A stretch of DNA of 64,000 bases from Branchipolynoe longqiensis (lineage: Eukaryota; Annelida; Polychaeta; Phyllodocida; Polynoidae): positions 45,825,015 through 45,889,014 of the forward strand of contig CM059189.1 in assembly GCA_030323885.1 (NCBI GenBank). The letters run 5' to 3'. Shown here piece by piece: positions 21,814 through 31,933 of this stretch. Numbering within the stretch: the stretch's first letter is position 1; each line of letters starts with the position of its first letter. Under the pieces are notes generated by a model that saw nothing but the letters and a program-made list of their open reading frames with translations, had not been told where the DNA came from and did no database searches. Made by a program: the position numbers and the translations under genes.

Positions 21814-24800
21814 TTAAATATCTAATGGTATAGTACTAATTTTATCATTTAAGACTTTTCTTTTTAAATATAAATGGCTTACACCTATTTTAGTAGTTGA
21901 GTAAGTGTGCACTTTTTGATTAATAAGCTTAAAATTTGTGTTAGTTATTGAATGAGGTTGTTTTGTTTCTAAAACATTTAAAAAATCATTTGGAGTAAGT
22001 AAATTTTGCTTTTTTTACAACACCTTTAGCACTCCATTTTTGACACACTTTATTTTGATTTTCATACGAAAAACACATATATGTTTTAGAATTTAAACAT
22101 ATTATACCATCACCTTCCCATTCAATTTTAAATAAGCCTGGTGTTCGTAAATTATATTTTAAACTAATCTTACAACATTCTAATGGTGTCCACTCTTTAG
22201 AATTAATTTGAGCTAAAACATAATCATTAAGATGTTCCTTACACACAGCTGTTGGAATCCATTTAGGTTTTTCTTTAAAATATTCTGTTTTAAGATGTGG
22301 TTTAACTACAGCATCCAAAGAATTACCCCTAAGTGCCATGTAAAGGCTATCTGTATCCATTTCACATATTTGATAGTCTTGACAACTAACAAATTTATCT
22401 AAAAAATCAAATGTAAATTGCAACATTTTTAACTTTGCGTATTGATATACCATAAAGCCAACTTGTAAAGGTAAGTTAAATTTAATTTTTTGTAATTGCA
22501 TTTCAACTTCATATAAATCACTGTTTGATTCAGTTGCTCGTGTAAAACGCCAATTGTTAACTAAATTATTAGTTTTTTCACTATCAACATATGTTACGTT
22601 TGTATGTTTTTTTTTATTTGTAATAGTTTTACCATATGAGCTATTTCCCAAAAGTTTATACAAATCAGAAATAATTTTACTTTCAGAATTAAGATCACCA
22701 ATTCTTCTAGCACAAGTAACTTCATAGGTAAAAGCCTCAAATGTTTTATGTGGTAAATACTGAATTACACGATATATCTTTGTTACTTTTAACCCATGTT
22801 GAATATACCATTTTAAAAGCGGTGTACCTAACAAAATTTCTTTTCCAAAATAACTACCAATAAGCATACGTTGAGGTGGTTTTGCAATTTCATATTCCTT
22901 GACAAATTCAGTCATATATGCACCACAATCTTTTACTGCAACAGTAACATTTTTGAAAATATGTGTCATTTCTTTAAAATACGATTTTAAAGATTCAGGT
23001 GTTATAATATCTACTTGAATTAAACCAAAAATAGTTCCATTTTCAATTTGTTGTAAAATTGTTGCTTCTGTCAAAGAATTTTTGTTATACTTTGGTTTTG
23101 GAATAGCCCAGTGTTTTAAAATGCTAGCAACTTCGGCAGATTGTTTTAATTGGTTCCATTCACACTCTTTCATAATAGTAACTTTATAGCCTAATGTTGT
23201 TGAATATTCGTAAACTCTTTGAGTGCGAGCTTGTCTATTAATTTTTTCATCAACATTCATTTTTGTCGTTAAATTGCAGTTATGACCATGCCAATAACAA
23301 CCATTAAAATTATATATATTACCAGTTTCAACATGAAAACCATCAACCGGGATTTTGCGACCACCTATAATAACTTCACCACCATTGAATTGGTGTTTTA
23401 ATTGTATTTGCTTACTGTATTCTGTATATTGTATCCATTCCAAAGCCATAATACTTGTTTTTTGACAAATTTCAGCTTTAAAATTAGTACACCTTCGTCG
23501 TTCTATATAAAAACCTGAACAATGTTCTTCAGAAAGGCATTTTAAGTAAAGCGAGTTTGCATCTACACCTATTATATGCTGACATAACTTAGCTTTGTTA
23601 CCAAAGTCAACTTCTCGTATTTTTGTTACACCGGTTTCGTGATAACGATGAAAAATAATTGAAGGTCCACCAACTAAATGATTTTGAACAAGTTCATGTA
23701 AATGTTTATCTTGATTATTAAAAAGAACATATGGTGCTGCTGAATTTATATTTTGAAAAAGAAATCTTAAAGTTAAACCAGGTAGTGATATTCCATCTTT
23801 AAACATATCAATATTACGTTTTTTGAAAAAACTAGCGTGATTATTTAATGCTGTAATGAATTGTTTTACATCACTGTTATTATAATTAATCAAATAATCT
23901 TTAAAAGTTTTCATTTTACAGTCTTTCCAAAGTCTTTTACAAGTATTGTATGCATCTTCACTTATTGTAGTTTTTGTTAACGAACTATAAAAACACTCCC
24001 TTGGTGGTAGTGTTATATTATTTAGTTTTTTAACACTGGTTAGCCATTCATATGGAAAATATCCCTTTACATTGTCTTTAGTAAAAGCTTTCAAATATGA
24101 ATCATAACTATATCCTGGTGCAAGGTAATTAAAAATATCAAGAAGTAGCATATGTTCTGTTGTAATAGACAAATATTGATTACCTCGTTTAATAACATGC
24201 ACAGTTTCTTCACGACTATGTAAAAATTGATGAAATTCCATTTTAATTAAATTAAAATCATATTTTCCACTATTGAAACCAATAACTGGAACCTGATAAA
24301 TCCAATTAAGAAACCGCTTTTTTAATGTAACAAAAGGGTGAGATGTTAAATGCCATTTTTTTCCATTTTGAGTTTGTTTTTCGCGAGCAAGAGCCTCTTA
24401 TATAATATTATCTAATGTAATTAAAGTTACCTGAAACATATCTTTTATACTGTTTCCGATGAGAATTGCTAAATTATAAATATATAAAAACACTCTGTCA
24501 ACTAAATTATCTGAATCGTTATCTTTTTCACGAATAAAGCAAATAGGTTCTTCATATCCAGGAAAATCTGATGCTACGCTGGCTGATAAAGGAACATGAT
24601 TTGCTTCTATTTTTACCTTTTTTGTATTTGAGCAAGTTGGGTTTTTAAAAAATGCTTCAAAATCATAAGTAATTTTATACGGATAAACCTTTGACATACT
24701 ATTTGAAATGTGAATACCAGCTAACGCTAATTGTTGAAATACATTTAAAGTATTGTTATATACACCACCTAAATACTCAAATTTAACTTTAGTACAGGGC

Positions 24801-25895
24801 TTTAACGCTTTATAATGTTGCTGGAGATACTCAATTTTGCTAAACCTTTTATAACATTTTTTACAAGTAAATATTTGTGCATAACGCGTAAAATCCACAA
24901 TCAAACTAGCATGTTTTTTATACAAATTAATATTCATTTTACCATTTTCAGCATAATTTTTTGTAGGTGTTTGAATAACAGATACTTTACCTGTACATGC
25001 AATACTATAAACTCCAATTTGCACATCAAATAAGTTTTCTAATTTGGCAAACAATTTTTCACAAAACACCTTTAAATAATTTTGGATTTGCAGAAGAATC
25101 ATATTGTTTTAATAATTCTACAGCTACATTACAATCATTATACAAATATTTTGCCAAACATCTAAATACACACAAGTTATCGTTATATTTCCTATGTGTT
25201 ATAGGTTTTCTTTGAAAATGCAACATACCGCGTTTAAGCATGTGCGTTGGAATTTTAGTTATAGTCCCAATTGGAAAGGAATTGATTCTATATATTGCTA
25301 CATTAAGATTTGTTATTTCAACAATTTTCCATTTTGTATCTTGATTTGCCACTCTTTTTGCTTCTTCAGTAACATCACAAATAACCAAATATGAAATAAG
25401 AGATCGTTCCAATGTAATTGAATTGGAAATTGAAAAAAGTTCTTTTGTTAATTGCGCATTATTTTGCGATGCATGAAAATAACGATATTCGTTTGTTTCT
25501 TTGTGTTGCAATATAAGACCAAGCGAAAGACCGACTTTATATAGTTCTCGTTGATTTGTATGAATAGTACGCATGATATCAATTGCATCAGTTAATTCAC
25601 CTGTTGGTAAGCGAATGTTAACCTGTGAAACTTTTACTCCATTTGTGCGTACACCCGTTTGAATTGCAGTCCATCTTTTATTATATATAGCTAATATATC
25701 TGGATTATCTTTGATAATTGAAGACAACCCATCTAGATTAAATATTTCACCTTTACATTCTTTTTTCTTACATACATTATTTCCACATAAAGGACAATAC
25801 CTAAACAAAAATTTACATTTGTTCACATGATTTGACAATTGAATTTGTGAAGCAAATTTACCACCACAATAAATACATTTTAAATTAGAAGCCAT
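21814..25895 (-). pseudogene. POLB: Protein-primed family B DNA polymerase (Polinton pPolB), interrupted
   Basis: Replicates the linear element from a terminal protein. The N-terminus (25895) has Cys-rich zinc-finger-like motifs (CIYCGGKF, CPLCGNNVC) and the Polinton-typical DNLCVFRCLAKY. The exonuclease motif I is YKITYDFEAFF and motif II is GFNSGKYDFNLI. Polymerase motifs are A, GVDANSLYLKCL (about 23560); B, LLGNSSYGKT (about 22640); and C, MDTDSLYMAL (about 22345). The C-terminus has the usual KRKVLNDKISTIPLDI ending at 21814. Lesions: a frameshift near 25070, a TAA near 24398 just before ExoII, and a shift in the A7 run near 22014. Without them it would be about 1360 codons, normal for the family. 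Confidence 0.88.
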
Positions 25896-25897
25896 TT

Positions 25898-26164
25898 TTA
25901 AGCGCGTTTAATTAATGCCAACACTCTATCGTTTAAATCTATTAAAGCATTACCTGTAATTGTGATACCTTCTTTTGTGGGAATATATTTCACAAGTCCA
26001 TCTTGCATTTCACGTTTTAAGTAATGTCTAATATGAATTAAAACTTGACCCTGGTAAATAGACACTGCAATAAATACCGATTTAATTGGGTCAACAATAA
26101 TTTTCAAATTGTTTTCTTTTGGATCAACAGAATTTTCAGCTACTTGTTTTTCAACTTTTCCCAA
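25898..26164 (-). CDS. PC4/Sub1-like single-strand DNA-binding domain, in the -1 frame of the preceding gene
   Basis: About 88 residues with the order of a PC4 domain: basic beta strands IKSVFIAVSIYQGQVLIHIR, a charged loop, KEGITITGNALIDL, and a C-terminal helix DRVLALIKRA. PC4 proteins bind single-stranded DNA and act in transcription and replication; a single-strand binder fits protein-primed replication, and the gene lies directly beside pPolB. There is no ATG at the start of the open frame, and it overlaps the end of the preceding exon (26140-26714) by 25 bp in another frame. It is therefore probably the C-terminal part of that protein, reached by frameshifting or separated by a one-base lesion. 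The assignment rests on motif pattern only. Confidence 0.55.
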   Translation of the reverse strand: MGKVEKQVAENSVDPKENNLKIIVDPIKSVFIAVSIYQGQVLIHIRHYLKREMQDGLVKYIPTKEGITITGNALIDLNDRVLALIKRA

Positions 26165-26714
26165 TATTTAACAACTGTGTTACTTACATGACATATATCA
26201 TCAAGCGCATTTAAATTAATTGTTGCGCTTTTTTGATATACGCTGTTTTTTTTTTGTTTTACAAATTTTATCTCATTATCATAAATTTCCAAACGCACAT
26301 CAGAATTAGCTAAATTAAATTGGCTATTGGGCTGAATTAGTATCACATTTTCAATTATTTGTGTTGGTTGAGTTGTAGGTATGAATGGTTGTGTAACTGT
26401 AGGTGTAGTAATGGGTAATGTATAATTGTCGGAAAACCAAAGTGATGAATTTACCTTAAGTGCTTTTGTAAAACTTTTGATGAATAGTTGCTCTCTTTTT
26501 TTTGGACTCACGGTTGACCATTGATCCGATTCTCGGAATGCTGTAAAAGTATTCGCAAATATTTCTTTTGGAGAACCCGTCAGTTGCTTTGAAGTTACAA
26601 TTTTTTCACACGTCTTGCGAGCCCGTTTCTTTTTTTCTTCTTTTTCTTCTTCAACCGGGAAGTAAATTCTTTTTCGAGGTGTCCGCGGTGGCTTGGTGTC
26701 AATTTGGGTCACTC
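26140..26714 (-). CDS. Exon 2 of a spliced Polinton gene; basic linker and PC4-like half module
   Basis: Continues the frame of exon 1 (26998-27928) after removal of a 283-base intron. It opens GVTQIDTKPPRTPRKR, has a nuclear-localisation-like KKKRARKTCEK cluster, and ends with strands and a helix (SDVRLEIYDNEIKFVKQ, then KSATINLNALDDICHVS). That end resembles the strand-helix layout of the PC4-like region that follows in the overlapping frame. It stops at 26140, two codons after EKLK. Role unknown; the nuclear signal and PC4-like fold suggest DNA binding in the nucleus. Confidence 0.55.
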
Positions 26715-26997
26715 CTATTTTAAACAAAAGTAAATGTATTAAAATATATTTTTACAATAATATAACTGTTAGTAAAACAGCATCCAAGTACCACATGTAC
26801 GTCAAATACATTTAACCTTTTAACACCACGTTACCACTACCTAATGTTAATGTCAATAAAATGATAAATAATACCCGGAGACACATACACGATGAACGCA
26901 TTTAACCCTTTATGACTAACGTTTACAACAACTTTAGTTTTTATATACTTTTAATTTAACAATAATTTTATTTTTAAGTGTAATTAACGTACCTTAC
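26715..26997 (-). other. Probable spliceosomal intron inside the Polinton
   Basis: On the minus strand the donor is GAAG|GTAAGG at 26998/26997 and the acceptor is TTTGTTTAAAATAG|GAGTG at 26715/26714. The exon phases match: exon 1 ends one base into a Gly codon and exon 2 supplies the other two. The intervening 283 bases are AT-rich with in-frame stops. Inferred from sequence alone. Confidence 0.6.
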
Positions 26998-27928
26998 CTT
27001 CAGTGGTAATGTCATTTTGGTGAATTGCTTGTTTTACTATATCAACCATTGTGGGTGATATCCGTCGAAGATTTTTTTTGTTGATAAGTGTGCTACTACC
27101 GGTATTTTGACCGCGAAGATGGTGGTGGTGAAGGTTTTTTGTTTCAGTTTGAGTTGGAGTACTAAAGACGGGCGAGGAGAAGCCGCTTGGTGCAACACAT
27201 CCCGCCGGGGTACCCACCTGGAGTGCAGCTGCAGGAGTAACTATCGTAGATTTTTTTTTTTTTTCTGCATCGCGTGCCACCGCCGTCGTTGTCGTTATCA
27301 CTTTTTTTTCTACAAATACCTCATCGTCCCCCTCTTCCTCCTCCTCCTCCTCCTCCTCATCCACTTCACCCTCCTCGGCCTCCTCCTCCTCCTCCTCCTC
27401 TGACAACGCGTCTGTGTCGGTGTTATCTATGCGTTGACCATCGTCCTCCATTTCAGCTTCTTCTTCGGCTACTTCTAATGCAAGTGATTTAATTTCATTC
27501 CAATGCTTATTTGAAATGTTAGCAATTTTTTCCGGTAGTTTGCCACCTACCGCCAATTCCAAAAGAGTTTCCACTGCGGCTTCGTGTTTATTTTGTTGGT
27601 CGTTAAAATTGCTGCTGCTGTTGTCGTAGCCAATACCACCGCCATCTAATTTAATAGCCGCGGCCGCAGTGTTTGTCTCAGAATGTTCAATTGTTACCGA
27701 AGTTGTCACCCCGGCCATCGGTGTTGTTGCCATTGCTGTTGTCATTCCAGCATTGACAAAATTACCAGCCGAAGTGGTTGGGGTTATACCCACTTCGGCG
27801 CCGACTGCTGACATAGCCCTCAAAGGTGCATTGAAAGTACCAGGAATAATATTTAACGATGCTGATGATGTTGAAGCTGTAGGTGTAAAATTTAACTTCA
27901 TATCACTTTTTTTCCCTCTGCGACTCAT
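26998..27928 (-). CDS. Exon 1: acidic Ser/Thr/Ala-rich nuclear-like protein
   Basis: Starts at the ATG at 27928 (MSRRGKKSD, a short basic patch). It continues through Ser/Thr/Ala/Gly-rich sequence with little predicted fold (about residues 10-110), a helical segment (AAVETLLELAVGG), then a long acidic run of Glu and Asp coded by CCT/CTC triplet repeats (about residues 175-205), and a basic lysine patch near 220. Acidic runs like this are common in histone-mimic or transcription-activating proteins, so a regulator or replication accessory is plausible. It is read from the divergent promoter region at about 28232-28330. Confidence 0.55.
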
Positions 27929-27994
27929 TGTCTTGTCCTCCTTGGGTTATTTTTTTCAAAAAAGAAAAGTTTAGTACTTACAAATAATTACTAA

Positions 27995-28200
27995 TATTGT
28001 CGCTTAAAGATGGTTGGTATTGTGATGCTATCAAAAACAGCAGTAGCAGCAATAGAAGTAGTAGTAGTAGTAGTAGTAGCAGTAACAGCAGTAACAACAG
28101 CAGCTTGATAGTGATGTTGTGGTCGTCGGTATTGATGCGCGGTGATTTGCGGTAAAATGTAGTTTAGCAGTAGCAGTTATCCTCAGTGTTCAGCCCCAAA
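27995..28200 (-). other. Leader of the leftward Polinton transcript, triplet repeats
   Basis: Contains runs of agt and agc triplets (28025-28100) between the predicted TATA box and the first ATG. It is likely 5' untranslated sequence; no gene is supported. Confidence 0.4.
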
Positions 28201-28231
28201 GTGAAGATGGCTAAAACTACGCACAAACACG

Positions 28232-28242
28232 CCTTTTATATA
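28232..28242 (-). promoter_or_regulatory. TATA box of the leftward early/replication unit
   Basis: Minus strand TATATAAAAGG, a near-consensus TATA box, 304 bp upstream of the ATG at 27928. It lies immediately inside the three palindromes at 28270-28327. Start of transcription is expected about 30 bases further left. Confidence 0.6.
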
Positions 28243-28269
28243 CAGCAAAAGTCTTTGTCAACAAATATC

Positions 28270-28327
28270 GGAAGTGAATCACTTCCTAACGGAAATGAAA
28301 CACTTCCACAGGAAGTGTTTCACTTCC
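28270..28327. promoter_or_regulatory. Three 17-bp palindromic sites, two helical turns apart
   Basis: GGAAGTGAATCACTTCC (28270), GGAAATGAAACACTTCC (28291) and GGAAGTGTTTCACTTCC (28311), each an inverted repeat of GGAAGTG/CACTTCC around a 3-bp centre. Starts are 21 and 20 bp apart, so the sites lie on the same DNA face. GGAAGTG is also the core of ETS-type binding sites. The sites sit between divergent genes, next to the TATA box. Confidence 0.65.
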
Positions 28328-28423
28328 GATTTTGACTCATTCAACGGCGTCAGTTCTAGGATATTTGGTATTTTTTTCTAGGCTTTTAACATCTGGAACC
28401 CATTTTATTTTTATTTTTTCACC

Positions 28424-28648
28424 ATGTCACTTTTATCTCAGCCCCAAACGGATGTATATGACGCGCAACGACACGTGCCAGATAAGAATATTTATCTTAA
28501 AGGTCTGGGTTTTTTGTGTGTGACATGTTGGGTTCCTTCCGGAGACGCCAACCTAGTTAACTTAGATACCGTTCCCCACCAACCAGAATGCGTCCTATTA
28601 TTGAATAATAAACTACCAACAAAAAAAATATTTAGCGTCCTTTTTTAG
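28424..28648 (+). CDS. Small rightward Polinton ORF, unrecognised
   Basis: A 74-residue frame starting at ATG in a good context (tcaccATGtca). It contains a hydrophobic LGFLCVTCWVPSGD segment and a Cys-rich middle, and ends in KKIFSVLF. No domain is recognised. It lies downstream of the palindromic control region and may share it with the leftward unit. It could be the first exon of the 28772 gene or a separate small protein. Confidence 0.35.
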   Translation: MSLLSQPQTDVYDAQRHVPDKNIYLKGLGFLCVTCWVPSGDANLVNLDTVPHQPECVLLLNNKLPTKKIFSVLF

Positions 28649-28771
28649 CCATCTTGAAATTCTTACAACTCGTATAAGCCCTCCATGTTCATATTGGTAT
28701 CTACCCTCCAAAGGACTCGGACGTAACGTGTACTTTTTACATTTCACAAAAACTTTCATTCAGCCATAGCA

Positions 28772-29389
28772 ATGACATCATTTTACCATCTTCAGCCATC
28801 AACAATAGGTCAACAAACTCGCTTCACAAAACAGACGCCATATTATGTAAGTACGTTAAGAAAATTATGTAATGTTGTAGATAATAATACTGTTGCACCC
28901 GTTGATTTTCGCCATGAAATTCAGGCCATAGAAACTATTAATTTAGAATTACAACAATTTGACACCTTTATTATTCCTAATCAAATTCATAATTTAACAA
29001 ATTTTATTAAGCATGTAATAAATAAGCATGCTCGCAGAGCAGCAGCTGAAAAATGTAAACGCACAATGGCTGGAGGTGTTTTTGTTTCCGCATCCATTAT
29101 TATAATTTTATTAAAAGCTATATTAGTAAACCCAGATTTCAGTCAATTATCAAAAACAAATTATATAGGTATTACTTACACTTTAATCAAAAAATTTAAA
29201 CATGAAATTGGACATGATGGTGATAGTGGAAAATGCACAAAATGGGCTAAATTAGCCGTTTTAATTCCACACCGAACCAACAATATAATTTTGCAATCAA
29301 TTTATCCTATAGAAAAAGTTTCAAATTCCAAATTATGTTCATGGCGATCTACAAAAAGTTCAGTCATACATGAAATATTTAATACCTAA
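28772..29389 (+). CDS. Rightward Polinton protein of unknown function, 205 aa
   Basis: An uninterrupted 205-codon frame from an ATG (cagcaATGaca), the only sizeable gene transcribed rightward in the element. It is mostly helical and AT-rich in codon use like the other Polinton genes. It has a hydrophobic stretch FVSASIIIILLKAILV (about residues 104-119), a basic HARRAAAEKCKR segment before it, and a C-terminal Ser/Lys-rich tail. I recognise no family. A single hydrophobic helix in an alpha-rich protein could be a membrane anchor or the core of a compact helical fold. Confidence 0.55.
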   Translation: MTSFYHLQPSTIGQQTRFTKQTPYYVSTLRKLCNVVDNNTVAPVDFRHEIQAIETINLELQQFDTFIIPNQIHNLTNFIKHVINKHARRAAAEKCKRTMAGGVFVSASIIIILLKAILVNPDFSQLSKTNYIGITYTLIKKFKHEIGHDGDSGKCTKWAKLAVLIPHRTNNIILQSIYPIEKVSNSKLCSWRSTKSSVIHEIFNT

Positions 29390-30629
29390 AACACACTTAC
29401 ATATAAATATACACATACACATCACATGTACACGTTATGTTTTGTTTTCCTACGATAAATGATACTACCCAATGTTGCGGTTGGAACAAAAAAAGTTAAA
29501 TTTGCAAATAACCACATCGACATACGGACGAATGGCATTTATAATGTCTTGAGAATTTTGTATTGCAACAAAACAAGGCATTAAAGGTACGTAAACTTGC
29601 TATATATTTTAATTTTTTAAAATTTTTAATATTATTTTATATTCAAATTATGTCATTCTGCATTTTATTCTATTCAAATTATATTATTGTGCATTTTATT
29701 ATAACAATATGTTAAATGCTGCTTTTTTTCTTTAAAGGTTTTATCATAACCTGGCTTGGATGACTGTAAGATGTAATGTAATTTCACAATCATTACATAC
29801 TACAATATCGTCACCGTCACTGACGTCAAAGGGCTAAACTGGAAAAAATCTGTGATCCTGTGATATCGCGATGAAAAAGGACTATTTACAAAACAACTAA
29901 AATTATTGGACAATACGACAATAACAAAACTATGATTATTATAACACCGTGTCATTTTTTGTATGGCAAAATTGTTGTAAATGTGGTTATTGACATATAT
30001 AATATGCATAATAATACACTGCATGCTATAAAGCAGCGTATTTAGTTTTGAAAGGGTTAAGCTATACTGTGACTCAACCGGAACTGTCCCAAAACGAAAA
30101 CCACAGGCACACGCACATGTGGTCTGGGTTGAATCCCTGCCAAGAAATAAACCCATAACTCACAAAAACCCAAGCAAAATACCAATCTCGGTCAAGTACC
30201 ACAACACTGCAAAAAAAAAAAAATATGTTAGTCACACGCGTTCCCTGCTGCGAGAGGCGACTTGATGGATGGAAGGCACGCGTACAAAACACTTAAATTG
30301 TTATTGCGGCTTACTTTAATACTGTACTTAATCGTTGTGGTTACTCACTAAACTTATAAAAATTGTGATAACAATCGCAATATAGTATATATATATATAT
30401 ATATACAAAATTTCATGTTAAATAATACCTAATAAACAATGATTACCAAGTAATCACAACTTATCTTAATTGTTCTTTCTTTTTTATAAAAAAATATATA
30501 ATTAGTATCAATTGCAGCTAACAACAATTTATAAAAATAAAGTTATTATTCGAATCTACCAGAAAGTTAACGGTCAAATGCGAATTATAACACTGATTTT
30601 TAATTTGGTGTAATTATCCGTTTTATAGT
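29390..30629. other. AT-rich non-coding segment of the Polinton right arm
   Basis: No supported gene. Contains A/T runs and a TA microsatellite at about 30385-30405. Open frames of about 110 codons on the minus strand lack recognisable features. Confidence 0.4.
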
Positions 30630-31205
30630 CAACCCGAAACTTTGGGACTGTATAGCACGCGCAAGCGTGCAAATCCCATAACAAGCTTTTTTTTTATAAA
30701 AACCAGCGCTAAAACCACCGAAAGCTTTGGGTTTGTATAGCATACGTAGGCGCAGTCGTCGATACACGAACAAAAGCTTGTGTACCGGTGTCTGCGCGCG
30801 CAAATTTTTAATGTGGTTGTAAGTTTTATAGTCAACTCGAAACTTTGGGGCTGTATAGCACGCGCAGGCGCGGACGCCGGTGCACGGCAAAAGCTTGTGC
30901 ACCGGCGTCCGCACGCGCGCAAATCCCATAACAAGCTTTTTTTATAAAACCATCGCTAAAACCACCGAAAGCTTCGGGGCTGTATGGCACGCGCATGCGC
31001 AAATCCCATAACAAGCTTTTTTTTATAAAACCATCGCTAAAACCACTGAAAGCTTCGGGGCTGTATAGCACACGCATGCGCAAATCCCATAACAAGCCTT
31101 TTTTTATAAAACCATCGCTAAAAACACCGAATGCTTTGGGGCTGTATAGCACGCGCATGCGCAAATTCCATAACAAGCTTTTTTTATAAAACCAGCGCTA
31201 AAACC
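30630..31205. repeat. Subterminal tandem repeats of about 80 bp
   Basis: About six to seven units contain 'gcgcaaatcccataacaagc', 'tttttataaaaccatcgc' and 'gggctgtatagcacgcgc', directly inside the right terminal repeat. The left two units are longer and carry an inverted 'gcttttgccgtgcaccggc' type insert. Each unit holds a T-run/TATAAAA motif and a palindromic gcgcatgcgc. No equivalent full array lies beside the left terminal repeat. Open frames across it are repeat by-products. Confidence 0.7.
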
Positions 31206-31218
31206 ACCAAAAAAACGG

Positions 31219-31933
31219 GGATGTTAGGCATTTCCGGTTTCAGTTTCGGGTTTTCGTCGTCTTACGCAAGCACGGCGGCATTGCCGCCAATATTCAAAAT
31301 TCACAAAACGCACGCGCACGTGCCCATATTTACATCACACCCACCTCACCCCCCAAAAGCACGTGCCAATGTTTACAAAATTACGCAAAATGCCCGACCA
31401 GACCCGTTCGTATCTGTCCATCATCCGAATACGCAACGATCATTGGCTGAAACTGAAAATAGCACACGCACCCTTTGGGATTCGTACCTGTCAATCATCC
31501 AAATACTCAACGATCATTGGCTGAAACAAAAATAGGCCACGCCCCCTTTTTGTGGGGGTGCACACACACGCGCACACAATTTACAAAAATTCACGTAAAA
31601 TGGCTTCATAGTGCGCGCAAACACAGGGTACCATTCCATAGACTCAAGCCTTAAGCGCCGAATGGAACCTTTTAACACCCTATCTAGGTCAAACCCCCAA
31701 ACTTGACCTAGTTTCAGCGAGCCTTATTTGGGCATATGCGTGACCTAGATACATAACTTTGCATAAATTAGCCAAATCAAGCCTTCCTATTGGCTGAGAC
31801 GAACACACCCTCCCACCCTAGACCCACCCTGGAGGGTCACGTGACCAGAATACTCGACGCTGATTGGCTGCTTTTTTCACAAAAACCACCCCATAGGCTT
31901 TAGTACGTTAAATAAGTCCTATATATATCTACT
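31219..31933. repeat. Right terminal inverted repeat of the Polinton
   Basis: About 715 bp, inverted relative to 12467-13189. The outer end TATATATCTACT abuts AAGTTC at 31934. Matching includes the stretch common to both internal borders (tgcctaacatcc inverted). Confidence 0.9.

Larger units (their letters stand above)
12467..31933. mobile_element. Maverick/Polinton DNA transposon (virus-like)
   Basis: A 19.5-kb element bounded by long inverted repeats and carrying the full Polinton hallmark set: protein-primed family B polymerase, chromodomain integrase of retroviral type, A32-like packaging ATPase, adenovirus-type cysteine protease, double-jelly-roll major capsid and minor capsid proteins. 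Termini begin AGTAGATATATA. Polintons usually make 6-bp target duplications; the flanks here (AACGCA left, AAGTTC right) do not match. Internal base composition is AT-rich. Most of the recognisable core genes are interrupted, so this copy looks non-autonomous. Confidence 0.95.

Noticed and set aside
28772..29389. Bcl-2-like apoptosis inhibitor assignment for the rightward Polinton protein
   Set aside because: It is helical with one hydrophobic helix, but no BH1-type motif can be seen; function left as unknown.
30595..31535. Several 100-134-codon frames at the Polinton right end
   Set aside because: Repeat-derived (80-bp subterminal units) and terminal-repeat sequence; the left terminal repeat gives equivalent frames in the opposite direction.
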